From the NCBI RefSeq assembly GCF_026723825.1, contig NZ_CP113519.1, positions 1,364,001 to 1,428,000 on the forward strand: a stretch of 64,000 nucleotides of DNA. The letters run 5' to 3'. Source of the stretch: Pseudomonas sp. GOM7 (lineage in GTDB: Bacteria; Pseudomonadota; Gammaproteobacteria; Pseudomonadales; Pseudomonadaceae). How positions within the stretch are numbered: position 1 is the stretch's first letter; the number at the start of each line of letters is the position of its first letter. Positions 37,612 to 46,076 of the stretch are shown piece after piece. A program made the translations under genes and the position numbers. The notes under the pieces are model-generated. The model was not told where the DNA came from, searched no databases, and was given only the letters and a program-made list of their open reading frames with translations.

Positions 37612-39173
37612 GCGCGAACCTGCTGACCGAACAGCTCACGCCAGCTCTGGCAGAGGTGCTGGGCCTGTTCGGCTGGCGGTTGGCGATGACCGTAGGCGAG
37701 CGCCTGCCAATGGCCGGTGAGCTGTTCGCTGTAGTGCTGCAGGGCTTGCTGCTGCAGGGTGGCGACCAGGTGCAGGACTTCGCCCTCGGTGTGCGAGGCC
37801 TTCAGTGGCAGATGATGATCGTGCAGCAGGCGGCTGAGCAGCGCGCGATAGAGCAGGCTCAAGGCCGCGCGTGGATCCTGATCCCACAACCGTTGCGCTT
37901 CGCTGGCCACGTCCTCGGGCAGGCTTTGCGGGGCCACTTCCAGGCCGAACAATTGCGTGGGCGCCACCACCGTGCGGCGTTGCGGCAGGCCGACGCGCTC
38001 GCCGAAGGTCTGCAGCCAGTCGCGGTAGCGCCAGAGGATGAACGCCAGCAGAGCGAACAGGCTGCCCCAGAGCAACACCTCGAAGACCTGGGCCATGGTA
38101 TCCAAGCTTTTCCAGAGCTGCCCGAGCTTTTCCAGCAGGTCAAGGAAGCCCGTGGGCTCGACTGGTTCCTCTTTCTCTTCTGCAGACTCGTCGCCCAGGC
38201 GCCAGCGCGTGACGGTTTCCCGATTCTGGAACGGCGGCTCGTCGAGCAGGCGGGTGATGCTTTCGTGCGCGGCCTGGCTGTTTAGAGATTGCTCCAGCAA
38301 GCGTGGTGCCTGCGGGCCCAGCGGGTCGTTCTGTGGCGCCGTGGCTGCCTCGTCGGCCCAGGCCGTGCTGGCCGGCTGGCCCAGCAGCAGGGCGCAGCCG
38401 AGCAACAGGGCGTAGGCCGTGCCGATCAGGCGTTGGCGCAGGCGGCGGAACACCAGCTCGATGTCCCAGGCCTCCAGTTCGGTGCGGCGGTTGAGGTAGA
38501 GCGTGAAACCACAGGCGACGTAGACCGGCTCCCAGACGATCAGCAGCAGGGCGTAGCCGAGGTTGGACAGGTGCTCGAGCCATAGCCATTGGCTGCCGTC
38601 CGCGGCGATCAGGCTCTGCCAGCTCCAGTCCAGTTCGATCTGCTGTGGCAGCATCAGGTAGAAGAGGGTGCTCAGGCCCAGCAGCAGGGCGCTTTCCAGG
38701 TGCACGCCGACCACCGTGAGCCAGGTCGCCGCGCCGCTGCCGCGCTGTGACAGTACGATCAGACGCTGGCTGCGCGCCTGTCCGGAAAGCCCTTCGAGCT
38801 GCAGCACCGGCAGGTCGAAGCTGCGCGTGAGGCTCAGTCGGCGCCAGGTCAGGCTGGCCAGCAGTTGCGGTTTCAGCAGCCTGGGCCAGGCCTTCAGTGC
38901 CTGCTTGAGCGTCGGCGTGTTGCCGAACAATGCCTGCGACAGGATGTACAGCGGCAGGCGTTCATAGGCTGGCTTCAACCACCAGAACAGCAGGATGGCT
39001 GCACCCGGATACTCCCAGAGCAGAGCGCAGAGCAGCGCGAAGATCGGCAGGGTGACCAGCGCCCAACTGGCCATCAGCAGGCCGGCGTGGCGCTGAGCCA
39101 TGAGCACGCCCAGATCCAGCGCTTCCCAGGCCGTGCGTGGGCGGATGGCCAGGCTGGCTTCAGTCAGGCGCAT
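37608..39173 (-). CDS. DUF4129 domain membrane protein
   Basis: A 521-residue protein with several membrane helices in the first 280 residues, a periplasm-facing polar segment, another helix near 365-385 (FEVLLWGSLFALLAFILW), and a C-terminal DUF4129-like cytoplasmic region (DPRAALSLLYRALLSRLLHD). In comparable clusters this protein is thought to work with the MoxR/DUF58 machinery. It overlaps the SpoIIM-like gene by 14 bp. Some family members are annotated as transglutaminase partners, but no transglutaminase gene is present. Confidence 0.8.
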   Translation of the reverse strand: MRLTEASLAIRPRTAWEALDLGVLMAQRHAGLLMASWALVTLPIFALLCALLWEYPGAAILLFWWLKPAYERLPLYILSQALFGNTPTLKQALKAWPRLLKPQLLASLTWRRLSLTRSFDLPVLQLEGLSGQARSQRLIVLSQRGSGAATWLTVVGVHLESALLLGLSTLFYLMLPQQIELDWSWQSLIAADGSQWLWLEHLSNLGYALLLIVWEPVYVACGFTLYLNRRTELEAWDIELVFRRLRQRLIGTAYALLLGCALLLGQPASTAWADEAATAPQNDPLGPQAPRLLEQSLNSQAAHESITRLLDEPPFQNRETVTRWRLGDESAEEKEEPVEPTGFLDLLEKLGQLWKSLDTMAQVFEVLLWGSLFALLAFILWRYRDWLQTFGERVGLPQRRTVVAPTQLFGLEVAPQSLPEDVASEAQRLWDQDPRAALSLLYRALLSRLLHDHHLPLKASHTEGEVLHLVATLQQQALQHYSEQLTGHWQALAYGHRQPPAEQAQHLCQSWRELFGQQVRA

Positions 39174-40140
39174 GTTGCCTCCGCCCGGCCAGGGTCAGGT
39201 AGCTCAGCACGAGGATCCAGAGCAGGGCACCGACGGCATATTTGACCTGGGGCGTGGCCACTGTGGTGGACGACCAGAAGGCCTCGATGAAGGCGGCCAG
39301 CAGCAGGAACAGGACGACCCCGGCCACTAGCTGGATGGCCTGGCTGGCGGCCTGGCGCAGCGCTTCGCCACGGCGCAGGCGGCCGGGGGCGAGCAGCGCC
39401 CAGCCCAGCTTGAGCCCGGCGGCGCCAGCCAGAGCGATGGCGGTCAGCTCGAAGGCACCATGGCCGATGACGAAGGACCAGAAGGTTTCGCCGTAGCCGA
39501 TGCGGCTCAGGTGGCCGGCCACGGCACCGATCATCAGGCCATTGAAGAGCAGGAAGAACAGGCTGCCCAGGCCCAGTAGCAGGCCGCCGGCGAAGGTCTG
39601 AAAGGCGATGCCGATGTTGTTCATGATGTAGAAGCCGAACATCATCCAGTCGTCGCCGGCATCACGCTCACCGAAGCGGCCGATGCGCCGGGCATCCGGG
39701 TCGTACATGCGCTCCATCTCGCTGACCTGATCCGGCGCCACCAGGCTGTAGATCAGCTCGGGAAACAGGTAGGTGAGCACCCCCATCAACGCCAGGGTGC
39801 CGAAGAACAATAGGCTGGCTGAGCACACCAGGCGCCATTCGCGACGCACCAGGCGCGGAAAACCGCCGAGCAAAAAGCGAATCGACTGCGCGCCGAGGGT
39901 ACTGCGGTGACGGTAGAACTGCTGGTGGCCGCGCATGGCCAGTTGCTGCAACTGGTCGATCAGGTGGCTGCTGTAACCGCGCGCCTGGGCCAGGGCCAGG
40001 TGCTGGCAGAGCTGCCGGTAATCGGCGGCGAAGCGCGTGCAGGCTTCGCCCTGGGCCTTGCCCTGTTCGAGCGCGGCGAGTTGCTGGGCGAAGCTGTCCC
40101 ACTCGCGTTGGTGACGCGTCTCGAACAGGCTCTGTTTCAT
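39160..40140 (-). CDS. Stage II sporulation protein M-like membrane protein
   Basis: About 326 residues. A cytoplasmic N-terminal part (LFETRHQREWDSFAQQLAAL) precedes five or so membrane helices, with the SpoIIM-family region FGFYIMNNIGIAFQTFAGGL and VIGHGAFELTAIALAGAAGL. In non-sporulating bacteria this family is typically encoded with RDD and MoxR genes. The ATG at 40140 (MKQSLFE) is chosen; upstream codons read as a shadow of the RDD gene, which overlaps by 4 bp. Confidence 0.85.
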   Translation of the reverse strand: MKQSLFETRHQREWDSFAQQLAALEQGKAQGEACTRFAADYRQLCQHLALAQARGYSSHLIDQLQQLAMRGHQQFYRHRSTLGAQSIRFLLGGFPRLVRREWRLVCSASLLFFGTLALMGVLTYLFPELIYSLVAPDQVSEMERMYDPDARRIGRFGERDAGDDWMMFGFYIMNNIGIAFQTFAGGLLLGLGSLFFLLFNGLMIGAVAGHLSRIGYGETFWSFVIGHGAFELTAIALAGAAGLKLGWALLAPGRLRRGEALRQAASQAIQLVAGVVLFLLLAAFIEAFWSSTTVATPQVKYAVGALLWILVLSYLTLAGRRQHAPD

Positions 40141-40862
40141 GGCGCAGCTCCCAGCAGCCCACGGGCGATGCCATTGAGCCGCGCTTCGGCCTGTTCGGCT
40201 GGAACCTGCAGCGGCTCGGCCAACAGGGCGGCCAGTTCGGCGCGCCGCGCACTGGAGAGCTGCCCGCCGCGCTCGGCGAAACCGAGCAAGGCACGCTGCT
40301 CGCTCAGCGTCAGCGGGAAGGGGGCTGGCAGCGGCTCGGCATCCGGCAGCTCGGGGCGGCTCGGGGCGACCTCGCGATAGACCACCAGGGTGCCGGCGGC
40401 GATATCGCCGAGGCGCTTGAAAGCCGGATGATTGAGGCAACTGAGGATGCCGAAGGTGTAACCGAATGGCAGCAGATCGACGAAGCGCAGCAGGTTGCGC
40501 GTCAGCGACGCAGCCCAGCCGATGGGCGTGCCGTCGTCATGCACCACACGCAGGCCGAGCAACTGCTTGCCGGGGGAGCGGCCCTGGTTGAGCACCTCGA
40601 ACAGCACCATGTACCACCAGGTCACGAGAAACAGCAGGATGGTGGCCAGGCCCAAGCCGAACTGCCCGAGCAGGCCCAGCACCACGTAGGCCACGCCGAG
40701 AATCAGGCCACGTATGGCCAGATCGATGGCGAATGCCAGGGCACGTGGCACCAGACTGGCGGGGCGCAGATGCAGGTCGATGCCTTCCGGGGTTTCCACT
40801 TGATAGTGGGTATCCAGGGCCGGGGTATCGGCAGTGGCGCGTGTGCTTGTGGTCAGGGGCAT
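40137..40862 (-). CDS. RDD family membrane protein
   Basis: About 241 residues with three membrane helices forming an RDD domain (RALAFAIDLAIRGLILGVAY, QGRSPGKQLLGLRVVHDDG). The first Arg and the two Asp residues that name the family are visible. A C-terminal cytoplasmic tail is Ala/Glu-rich. First gene of the six-gene MoxR operon, so its promoter should lie between 40863 and the terminator at 40940. ATG 40862 is preferred although the ribosome site is weak. Proposed roles for RDD proteins include ion exchange; not assignable here. Confidence 0.85.
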   Translation of the reverse strand: MPLTTSTRATADTPALDTHYQVETPEGIDLHLRPASLVPRALAFAIDLAIRGLILGVAYVVLGLLGQFGLGLATILLFLVTWWYMVLFEVLNQGRSPGKQLLGLRVVHDDGTPIGWAASLTRNLLRFVDLLPFGYTFGILSCLNHPAFKRLGDIAAGTLVVYREVAPSRPELPDAEPLPAPFPLTLSEQRALLGFAERGGQLSSARRAELAALLAEPLQVPAEQAEARLNGIARGLLGAAP

Positions 40863-40918
40863 CGGCGGTCTGTCTGGGCGAAAGCCCGATGCTAGCGAGC
40901 AGCGGGACACGAACGCAA

Positions 40919-40940
40919 CCGGGCCGAAGGATGGGCCCGG
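40919..40940 (-). terminator. Terminator of the polytopic membrane protein gene
   Basis: CCGGGCC-gaaggat-GGCCCGG hairpin lies 9 bp past the stop of the membrane protein gene and before the RDD operon. No clear T-run. Confidence 0.55.
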
Positions 40941-40948
40941 CATGGGAC

Positions 40949-41758
40949 TCAGGCAGCAGGCGCCGGCAGAACACCGAAGATGCGGTTGTACAGCTCACCT
41001 ATCATCACGATGAACATCGGCATGGTCCAGATCAGGCCGATACCGAATGGCAGCGCGCTGATCAAGAGCAAGATGCCCATGCTCAGCATCAGGAAGAACA
41101 CCTTGAACCAGTGACGATTTATGGCTTTGCAGGACACCACGATCGCTTGCCAGGCCGAGAGCTTGCGCTCGACCACCAGTGGGATGGTGAGCAGCAGTGC
41201 GACTTGCAGATAGATGCCGGGAAGAATCAGCAGCATGTAGCCGATGTTGGTTGCAATCACGATCAGTAGACCAGCGACGAACAGTGGCAAGGTACGCCCG
41301 AAGTGGCTGAATATTTCCGCGAAGCGCAGGGGCTGGCCTGCTGCCTGACGAATGCCGATCATGTTGAGACCGGCCAGGAAGGGGTACATCAATGCCACGA
41401 CCGCGACCGAGCTGATCAGGATGAAGCCGAACAGACCGAAGGCTCCGGCTACGGCCATTCCGCCTTCAGAGCCGCTCAGGGCGCCGAGGCCGATAAAGCC
41501 GATGCCGAAGATCATGGCGACGATGTACAGGACGATCTGCGCCATGAACAGCGCACCCATCATGACCAGAAAACCGCCCCAGATCAGGCCCTTGGTGCCA
41601 CTGGTCTTGCGCCAGGCGGTGGCGAGCAGCTCGCCGATGGAGAAGTCGTAACCACGCGCCAGTGCCAGGTGCGGATCGGCGCTGACCTGGTCGCTGCTGA
41701 TGGGGTTGAGATCGCTGCTGGGGGCAGAGTACGGATTGAGTACGCTGGTTTCACTCAC
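40949..41758 (-). CDS. Polytopic membrane protein (BPSS1780-like)
   Basis: A 269-residue protein with about six membrane helices after a 55-residue polar N-terminus (NPYSAPSSDLNPISSDQ). Recognisable segments are GYDFSIGELLATAWRKTSG and LPGIYLQVALLLTIPLVVER, which resemble a conserved family of uncharacterised membrane proteins. I chose the GTG at 41758 because AAGGA lies 8 bp upstream and the upstream frame has no homology-like character. It diverges from sbcB. I recall the same neighbour in P. aeruginosa. Confidence 0.72.
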   Translation of the reverse strand: MSETSVLNPYSAPSSDLNPISSDQVSADPHLALARGYDFSIGELLATAWRKTSGTKGLIWGGFLVMMGALFMAQIVLYIVAMIFGIGFIGLGALSGSEGGMAVAGAFGLFGFILISSVAVVALMYPFLAGLNMIGIRQAAGQPLRFAEIFSHFGRTLPLFVAGLLIVIATNIGYMLLILPGIYLQVALLLTIPLVVERKLSAWQAIVVSCKAINRHWFKVFFLMLSMGILLLISALPFGIGLIWTMPMFIVMIGELYNRIFGVLPAPAA

Positions 41759-41918
41759 GGTTGCGTCCTTGTAGGGAGTGGCGGGAAACGGCATCGTAGT
41801 GGCTTGCGCCGCGTCACTCAATGGCAGTCTGCAAGCATTGGCTGCAATGAGTGCTCGTTCACGTTTCTCGACGGCAACGGCAGAGCCCGCTGTCGTCATC
41901 GCTTGGAAGGAATAGGTT

Positions 41919-43358
41919 TTGAGCCGCAGCATCTTCTGGTACGACTACGAGACCACCGGCATCAACCCACGCTGTGACCGACCGATTCAGGTGGCCGGTA
42001 TCCGCACTGACGAGGCGCTCAACGAGATCGACGAGCCGCTGAATCTCTATTGCCGTCTGAGTGACGACATCCTGCCGCACCCGGCTGCCTGCCTGGTCAC
42101 CGGCATCGACCCACAGCGCCTGGCGCAGCAGGGGCTCGACGAAGGTGAGTTCATCACCCGCGTGCATGCGCAGTTGGCGCAGCCTGGCACCTGCAGCGCC
42201 GGTTACAACACCCTGCGTTTCGATGACGAGGTCACGCGCTACAGCCTGTACCGCAATTTCTTCGACCCCTATGCCCGTGAATGGCAGGGTGGTAACAGCC
42301 GTTGGGATCTGATCGATCTGGTACGCACCGCCTATGCGCTGCGCCCCGAAGGCATCGAATGGCCGCAGGAGGACGGGCGCGTCAGTCTCAAGCTGGAGCG
42401 TCTGACCCAGGCCAACGGCATCGACCACGGGCAGGCGCACGATGCGCTGTCCGACGTGCGCGCCACCATCGGCCTGGCGCGCCTGCTGCGTGAGCGCCAG
42501 CCACGGCTGTACGACTTCATCTACCAGTTGCGCAGCAAGCAGCGCGTGCTCGACCAGATTCGCCTGTTGCAACCGCTGCTGCACATTTCCGGCCGTTTTT
42601 CGGCGGCGCGCCATTATCTGGCGCCGGTGCTGCCGCTGGCCTGGCATCCGCGCAACCGCAACGCGCTGATCGTGGTCGACCTGCAGGCCGACCCGGCGCC
42701 GCTGCTGGAGCTGGACGCCGAAACCCTGCGCAGTCGCCTGTACACCCGCCACGATGAGCTGGGTGAGGGGCAGGCGCCGGTACCCTTGAAGCTGTTGCAC
42801 ATCAATCGTTGCCCGGTGGTGGCGCCGCTTTCGGTGCTGCGCGAGGAGGATCGCCAGCGTCTGGCCCTGGACTGGTCGCAATGCGAGCGGCATGCCGCGC
42901 TGCTGCGCGACAACCTCGCGGCCTGGCAGGACAAGCTGGCTTCGATCTATCGCGAGGAAGCCTTCGCCGCCAGTCTCGATCCTGAACAGCAGCTATACGA
43001 TGGTTTCATCGGTGACCGTGACCGCCGGCTGTGCGAGCAGGTACGGCGGGCGCAACCTGAAGAGCTGACCAATCAGTCACTTTCTTTCGACGATATTCGT
43101 TTACCGGAATTGCTCTTTCGTTATCGCGCGCGCAACTTCGCGCAGACACTTTCGGCGGATGAGCAACAGCGCTGGTTCGATTTCTGCCGACAACGCCTGA
43201 GCCAGCCTGAATTCGGTGCTCCCAATACCCTTGAGCAATTCAAGCTAGCGCTGGAGAAGTTACGCGGTGAATGTTCCGCCGAGCAGGGGCAACTTCTTGC
43301 GCAATGGCTCAGCTATGCCCAGGCACTGGAAAGCCGCTATGGGCTCGGCAATTCCTGA
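41919..43358 (+). CDS. sbcB: Exodeoxyribonuclease I
   Basis: A 479-residue 3'-5' single-strand exonuclease of the DEDDh family. The first acidic pair is in IFWYDYETTGINPRCDRPIQ, the third in NTLRFDDEV and the last motif is HDALSDVRAT. The C-terminal SH3-like and helical regions fit E. coli ExoI. It functions in recombination and mismatch repair. The start is TTG 41919 (MSRSIFWYDYETTG) with AAGGAA upstream; no ATG is available close to the first motif. Its neighbour mvaT is convergent, an arrangement I recall from P. aeruginosa. Confidence 0.93.
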   Translation: MSRSIFWYDYETTGINPRCDRPIQVAGIRTDEALNEIDEPLNLYCRLSDDILPHPAACLVTGIDPQRLAQQGLDEGEFITRVHAQLAQPGTCSAGYNTLRFDDEVTRYSLYRNFFDPYAREWQGGNSRWDLIDLVRTAYALRPEGIEWPQEDGRVSLKLERLTQANGIDHGQAHDALSDVRATIGLARLLRERQPRLYDFIYQLRSKQRVLDQIRLLQPLLHISGRFSAARHYLAPVLPLAWHPRNRNALIVVDLQADPAPLLELDAETLRSRLYTRHDELGEGQAPVPLKLLHINRCPVVAPLSVLREEDRQRLALDWSQCERHAALLRDNLAAWQDKLASIYREEAFAASLDPEQQLYDGFIGDRDRRLCEQVRRAQPEELTNQSLSFDDIRLPELLFRYRARNFAQTLSADEQQRWFDFCRQRLSQPEFGAPNTLEQFKLALEKLRGECSAEQGQLLAQWLSYAQALESRYGLGNS

Positions 43359-43641
43359 GTTGGGGGCCGCGCCCAATAGTGGTGCGGTCGCTAGCGTGAA
43401 CATGAGAGCGTTCAGCCATCGCCCGTAGGGCACCTCTGAAGACGTGGGCAGTCAGCGCAATAGCGATGGCGACCCGACAAAGACAGGTGAAAAAGCACTG
43501 GGCTCATCGTTGTAAATGAGCATGTTGAGCCGCAACGCAGGTAGTTCTTAGAGGGGGCTCCAGGCAAGACGCTGACGCCAGATTCATGACACACGGCTAC
43601 AGCAGGATTGCGGCATGGTTGGAGCCATTTAGCTCGCATAA

Positions 43642-43666
43642 AAAACGCCAGCAAGGCTGGCGTTTT
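43642..43666. terminator. Bidirectional terminator between sbcB and mvaT
   Basis: AAAACGCCAGC-aag-GCTGGCGTTTT is a perfect 11-bp stem flanked by A and T runs, 18 bp after the mvaT stop on the minus strand; it can also stop sbcB transcripts. Confidence 0.88.
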
Positions 43667-43684
43667 GTCTGCGCTGTGCTTGGA

Positions 43685-44056
43685 TCAGCCCAGCAGAGTG
43701 GCCCAACTTTCTACGGTGTCGGCGCCCCACTTGGCTTTCCACTCTTTCAGCGTCTTGTGGTTGCCGCCTTTGGTTTCGATGACTTCACCCGTGTTCGGGT
43801 TCTTGTACTGCTTGACCTTGCGCGCACGCTTGGTAGCAGGCTTGGCGCTGCGCGGAGCCTTGACCGACTTGGCCTCCGGGTCGAGCAGGGCGATGATGTC
43901 GCGCAGCGACTTCTGATACTCACCCATCAGGCTGCGCAGCTTGCCCTCGAACTCGAGTTCTTTTTTCAGTTTGTCGTCTTGCGACAGATTCTTCAGGCGC
44001 TCTTGCAGTTCCTTGATGTTCTCTTCGAGCGAGCGGTATTCGGTGATCAGCGACAT
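43685..44056 (-). CDS. mvaT: H-NS family xenogeneic silencer MvaT
   Basis: A 123-residue nucleoid protein. The N-terminal coiled coil (EENIKELQERLKNLSQDDKL) mediates oligomerisation. The C-terminal DNA-binding region contains KQYKNPNTGEVIETKGGNHK and ends EWKAKWGADTVESWATLLG, nearly identical to P. aeruginosa MvaT as I remember it. It silences AT-rich acquired DNA and regulates virulence and biofilm genes in Pseudomonas. ATG 44056 (MSLITEY) has AAGG 8 bp upstream. It could silence the low-GC CBASS region in this same window. Confidence 0.95.
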   Translation of the reverse strand: MSLITEYRSLEENIKELQERLKNLSQDDKLKKELEFEGKLRSLMGEYQKSLRDIIALLDPEAKSVKAPRSAKPATKRARKVKQYKNPNTGEVIETKGGNHKTLKEWKAKWGADTVESWATLLG

Positions 44057-44462
44057 GGAATTTACCTTATGATTTGGATTTACGGCGACCAGTGGGCCAA
44101 TAATAGTCATGCGTTCAAAACAAGTAAACACTGAAATAAAAACTTCTGCTTGCGCTCTGCAACCGATTGTATCTGCCAGACAATAGTGAACCAAGATTGT
44201 TCGTTTAGTTCATGATTCGCTTTTCATCCTGAAGTACCGAAGCGTTGTCGGCGTGTGTTTTGTATTTCGCGCCTGCTGCATGAGGTGAAAAGCCTCGCTG
44301 TCAGACAAGTTGAGGCTGCGGATATTGCGGGTGAATACCAGGATGCTGCGCGTCAGGGCCGCCGTCTGGAATGCACGGCGGTGCGCTCGTCTGCGCTCGA
44401 CGGTTTTTTCTGCAAACCCTAGAATGGCGCACTTTTGCGCTGTTACCTGGGGTCAAAACTTC
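44057..44462. other. AT-rich divergent promoter region of mvaT and purU
   Basis: A 400-bp non-coding gap between divergent genes. The half next to mvaT is AT-rich and likely carries its promoter; a perfect operator was not recognised. Confidence 0.45.
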
Positions 44463-45314
44463 ATGCGTACGTTCAGACTGGTCATTTCCTGCCCAGACCG
44501 TGTCGGCATCGTTGCCAAAGTCAGTAATTTCCTGGCCACCTATAACGGCTGGATCACCGAAGCCAGCCATCACTCCGATACCCAGAGTGGCTGGTTCTTC
44601 ATGCGTCACGAAATCCGTGCCGATTCCTTGCCATTCGATCTGGAGGGCTTCAAGCAGGCCTTCGCGCCCATCGCCCGTGAATTTTCCATGGAGTGGCGCA
44701 TCACCGATTCGGCGAAGAAAAAGCGTGTGGTGCTGATGGCCAGTCGTGAGTCGCACTGCCTGGCCGATCTGCTGCACCGTTGGCACAGCAACGAGCTCGA
44801 TTGCGAGATCCCCTGCGTGATCGCCAACCATGACGATCTGCGGCGCATGGTGGAGTGGCATGGCATCCCTTACTTCCATGTGCCGGTCGACCCCAAGGAC
44901 AAGGCACCGGCCTTCGCCGAGGTGGAGCGACTGGTCAAGGAGCACCAGGCCGATGTCATCGTCCTGGCGCGCTACATGCAAATCCTGCCGCCGGCGTTGT
45001 GCGCCGAGTATGCACAGCGGGTGATCAACATTCACCACAGCTTCCTGCCGTCGTTCGTCGGTGCCAAGCCCTATCACCAGGCCTCGCTGCGCGGCGTGAA
45101 GCTGATTGGCGCGACCTCGCACTACGTTACCGAAGAGCTGGACGCCGGCCCGATCATCGAGCAGGACGTGGTACGCGTGACCCATCGCGACGATATCGAG
45201 GAGATGGTGCGCCTCGGCAAGGACGTGGAAAAGATGGTATTGGCTCGTGGGCTACGCTATCACTTGGAAGACCGGGTTCTGGTGCACGACAACAAGACGG
45301 TGGTATTCGACTGA
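44463..45314 (+). CDS. purU: Formyltetrahydrofolate deformylase
   Basis: A 283-residue enzyme hydrolysing 10-formyltetrahydrofolate to formate and tetrahydrofolate, supplying formate for purine synthesis and balancing one-carbon pools. An N-terminal ACT domain (RLVISCPDRVGIVAKVSNFL) precedes a formyltransferase domain with the catalytic region VINIHHSFLPSFVGAKPYHQ and SHYVTEELDAGPIIEQD. ATG 44463 is the start. In this organism PurU may also matter for the folate-bound carbon produced by Tdm and DmmD (inference). Confidence 0.94.
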   Translation: MRTFRLVISCPDRVGIVAKVSNFLATYNGWITEASHHSDTQSGWFFMRHEIRADSLPFDLEGFKQAFAPIAREFSMEWRITDSAKKKRVVLMASRESHCLADLLHRWHSNELDCEIPCVIANHDDLRRMVEWHGIPYFHVPVDPKDKAPAFAEVERLVKEHQADVIVLARYMQILPPALCAEYAQRVINIHHSFLPSFVGAKPYHQASLRGVKLIGATSHYVTEELDAGPIIEQDVVRVTHRDDIEEMVRLGKDVEKMVLARGLRYHLEDRVLVHDNKTVVFD

Positions 45315-45356
45315 TCCGTCGTCGGGGCCGAACCCCCACTGTGGAGGACGCTGCCC

Positions 45357-45782
45357 ATGCTCAAATCCATCAAGGTGCGCGACTACATGACCCGCCGCCT
45401 GGTGACCTTCAGATCCGACACCGATCTGTTCACCGCCATCAACCGTCTGCTGGAGCACCGTATTTCCGGGGCTCCGGTGGTCGATACCCAGGGCCATCTG
45501 ATTGGCATGCTGTCGGAGGGCGACTGCCTGCGCGGCATTCTCTCCGGTGCCTATTACGAGGGCACTGGTGGTTGCGTCAGTGCCTACATGACCACCGATG
45601 TCGAGGCGATAGGCCCGGACGTCGATGTCATCGAGCTGTCCGAACGTTTTCTCAACGGTCGACATGGCCGTCTGCCGGTGGTCGAGGACGGTCGTCTGGT
45701 GGGCCAGGTCAGTCGGCATGATGTGTTGCGCGCGGTGAAGGAATTCGCCCAGCACGATCCCGGTCATGTCGAGGCGAACTGA
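45357..45782 (+). CDS. CBS domain pair protein
   Basis: A 141-residue protein made of two CBS motifs: residues about 8-60 (KVRDYMTRRLVTFRSDTDLF, GAPVVDTQGHLIGMLSEGDC) and about 75-130 (VSAYMTTDVEAIGPDVDVIE, GRLPVVEDGRLVGQVSRHDV). CBS pairs bind adenine nucleotides or other ligands and usually regulate a partner. It begins 42 bp after purU and may be co-transcribed with it and the small gene downstream. Confidence 0.88.
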   Translation: MLKSIKVRDYMTRRLVTFRSDTDLFTAINRLLEHRISGAPVVDTQGHLIGMLSEGDCLRGILSGAYYEGTGGCVSAYMTTDVEAIGPDVDVIELSERFLNGRHGRLPVVEDGRLVGQVSRHDVLRAVKEFAQHDPGHVEAN

Positions 45783-45797
45783 GCGGAGACTGTATTC

Positions 45798-45971
45798 ATG
45801 AGCGATCCACTGGACAAGGCGACATCCAGCGCACCCCCGACCCTGGGCGAGGGCTGTGTGCGGCGCTACGATCCCGAGGCCTTGAGCGAAGAGGATGGCA
45901 CCGACTTCGCAGGGGCCGCCGAGCTGTGGCAGCAATTGCAGGACGAAGCGGACGAAGCGGATCCCACCTGA
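45798..45971 (+). CDS. Small acidic hypothetical protein
   Basis: A 57-residue product starting MSDPLDKATSSAPPTLGEG and ending LWQQLQDEADEADPT, strongly acidic in its second half. ATG 45798 has GGAG 9 bp upstream and lies 15 bp after the CBS gene, suggesting co-transcription. Codon choice matches its neighbours. No domain recognised; function unknown. Confidence 0.65.
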   Translation: MSDPLDKATSSAPPTLGEGCVRRYDPEALSEEDGTDFAGAAELWQQLQDEADEADPT

Positions 45972-46076
45972 GGGGCACTTGCCCAGGCTGCCTGGCGTAT
46001 TCGCAGCGACGGTGGCGGATGGCGCAGATCCGAGGTGCACGAAACAGCGACAGACTCCAACTCAGAGGACGGCAAG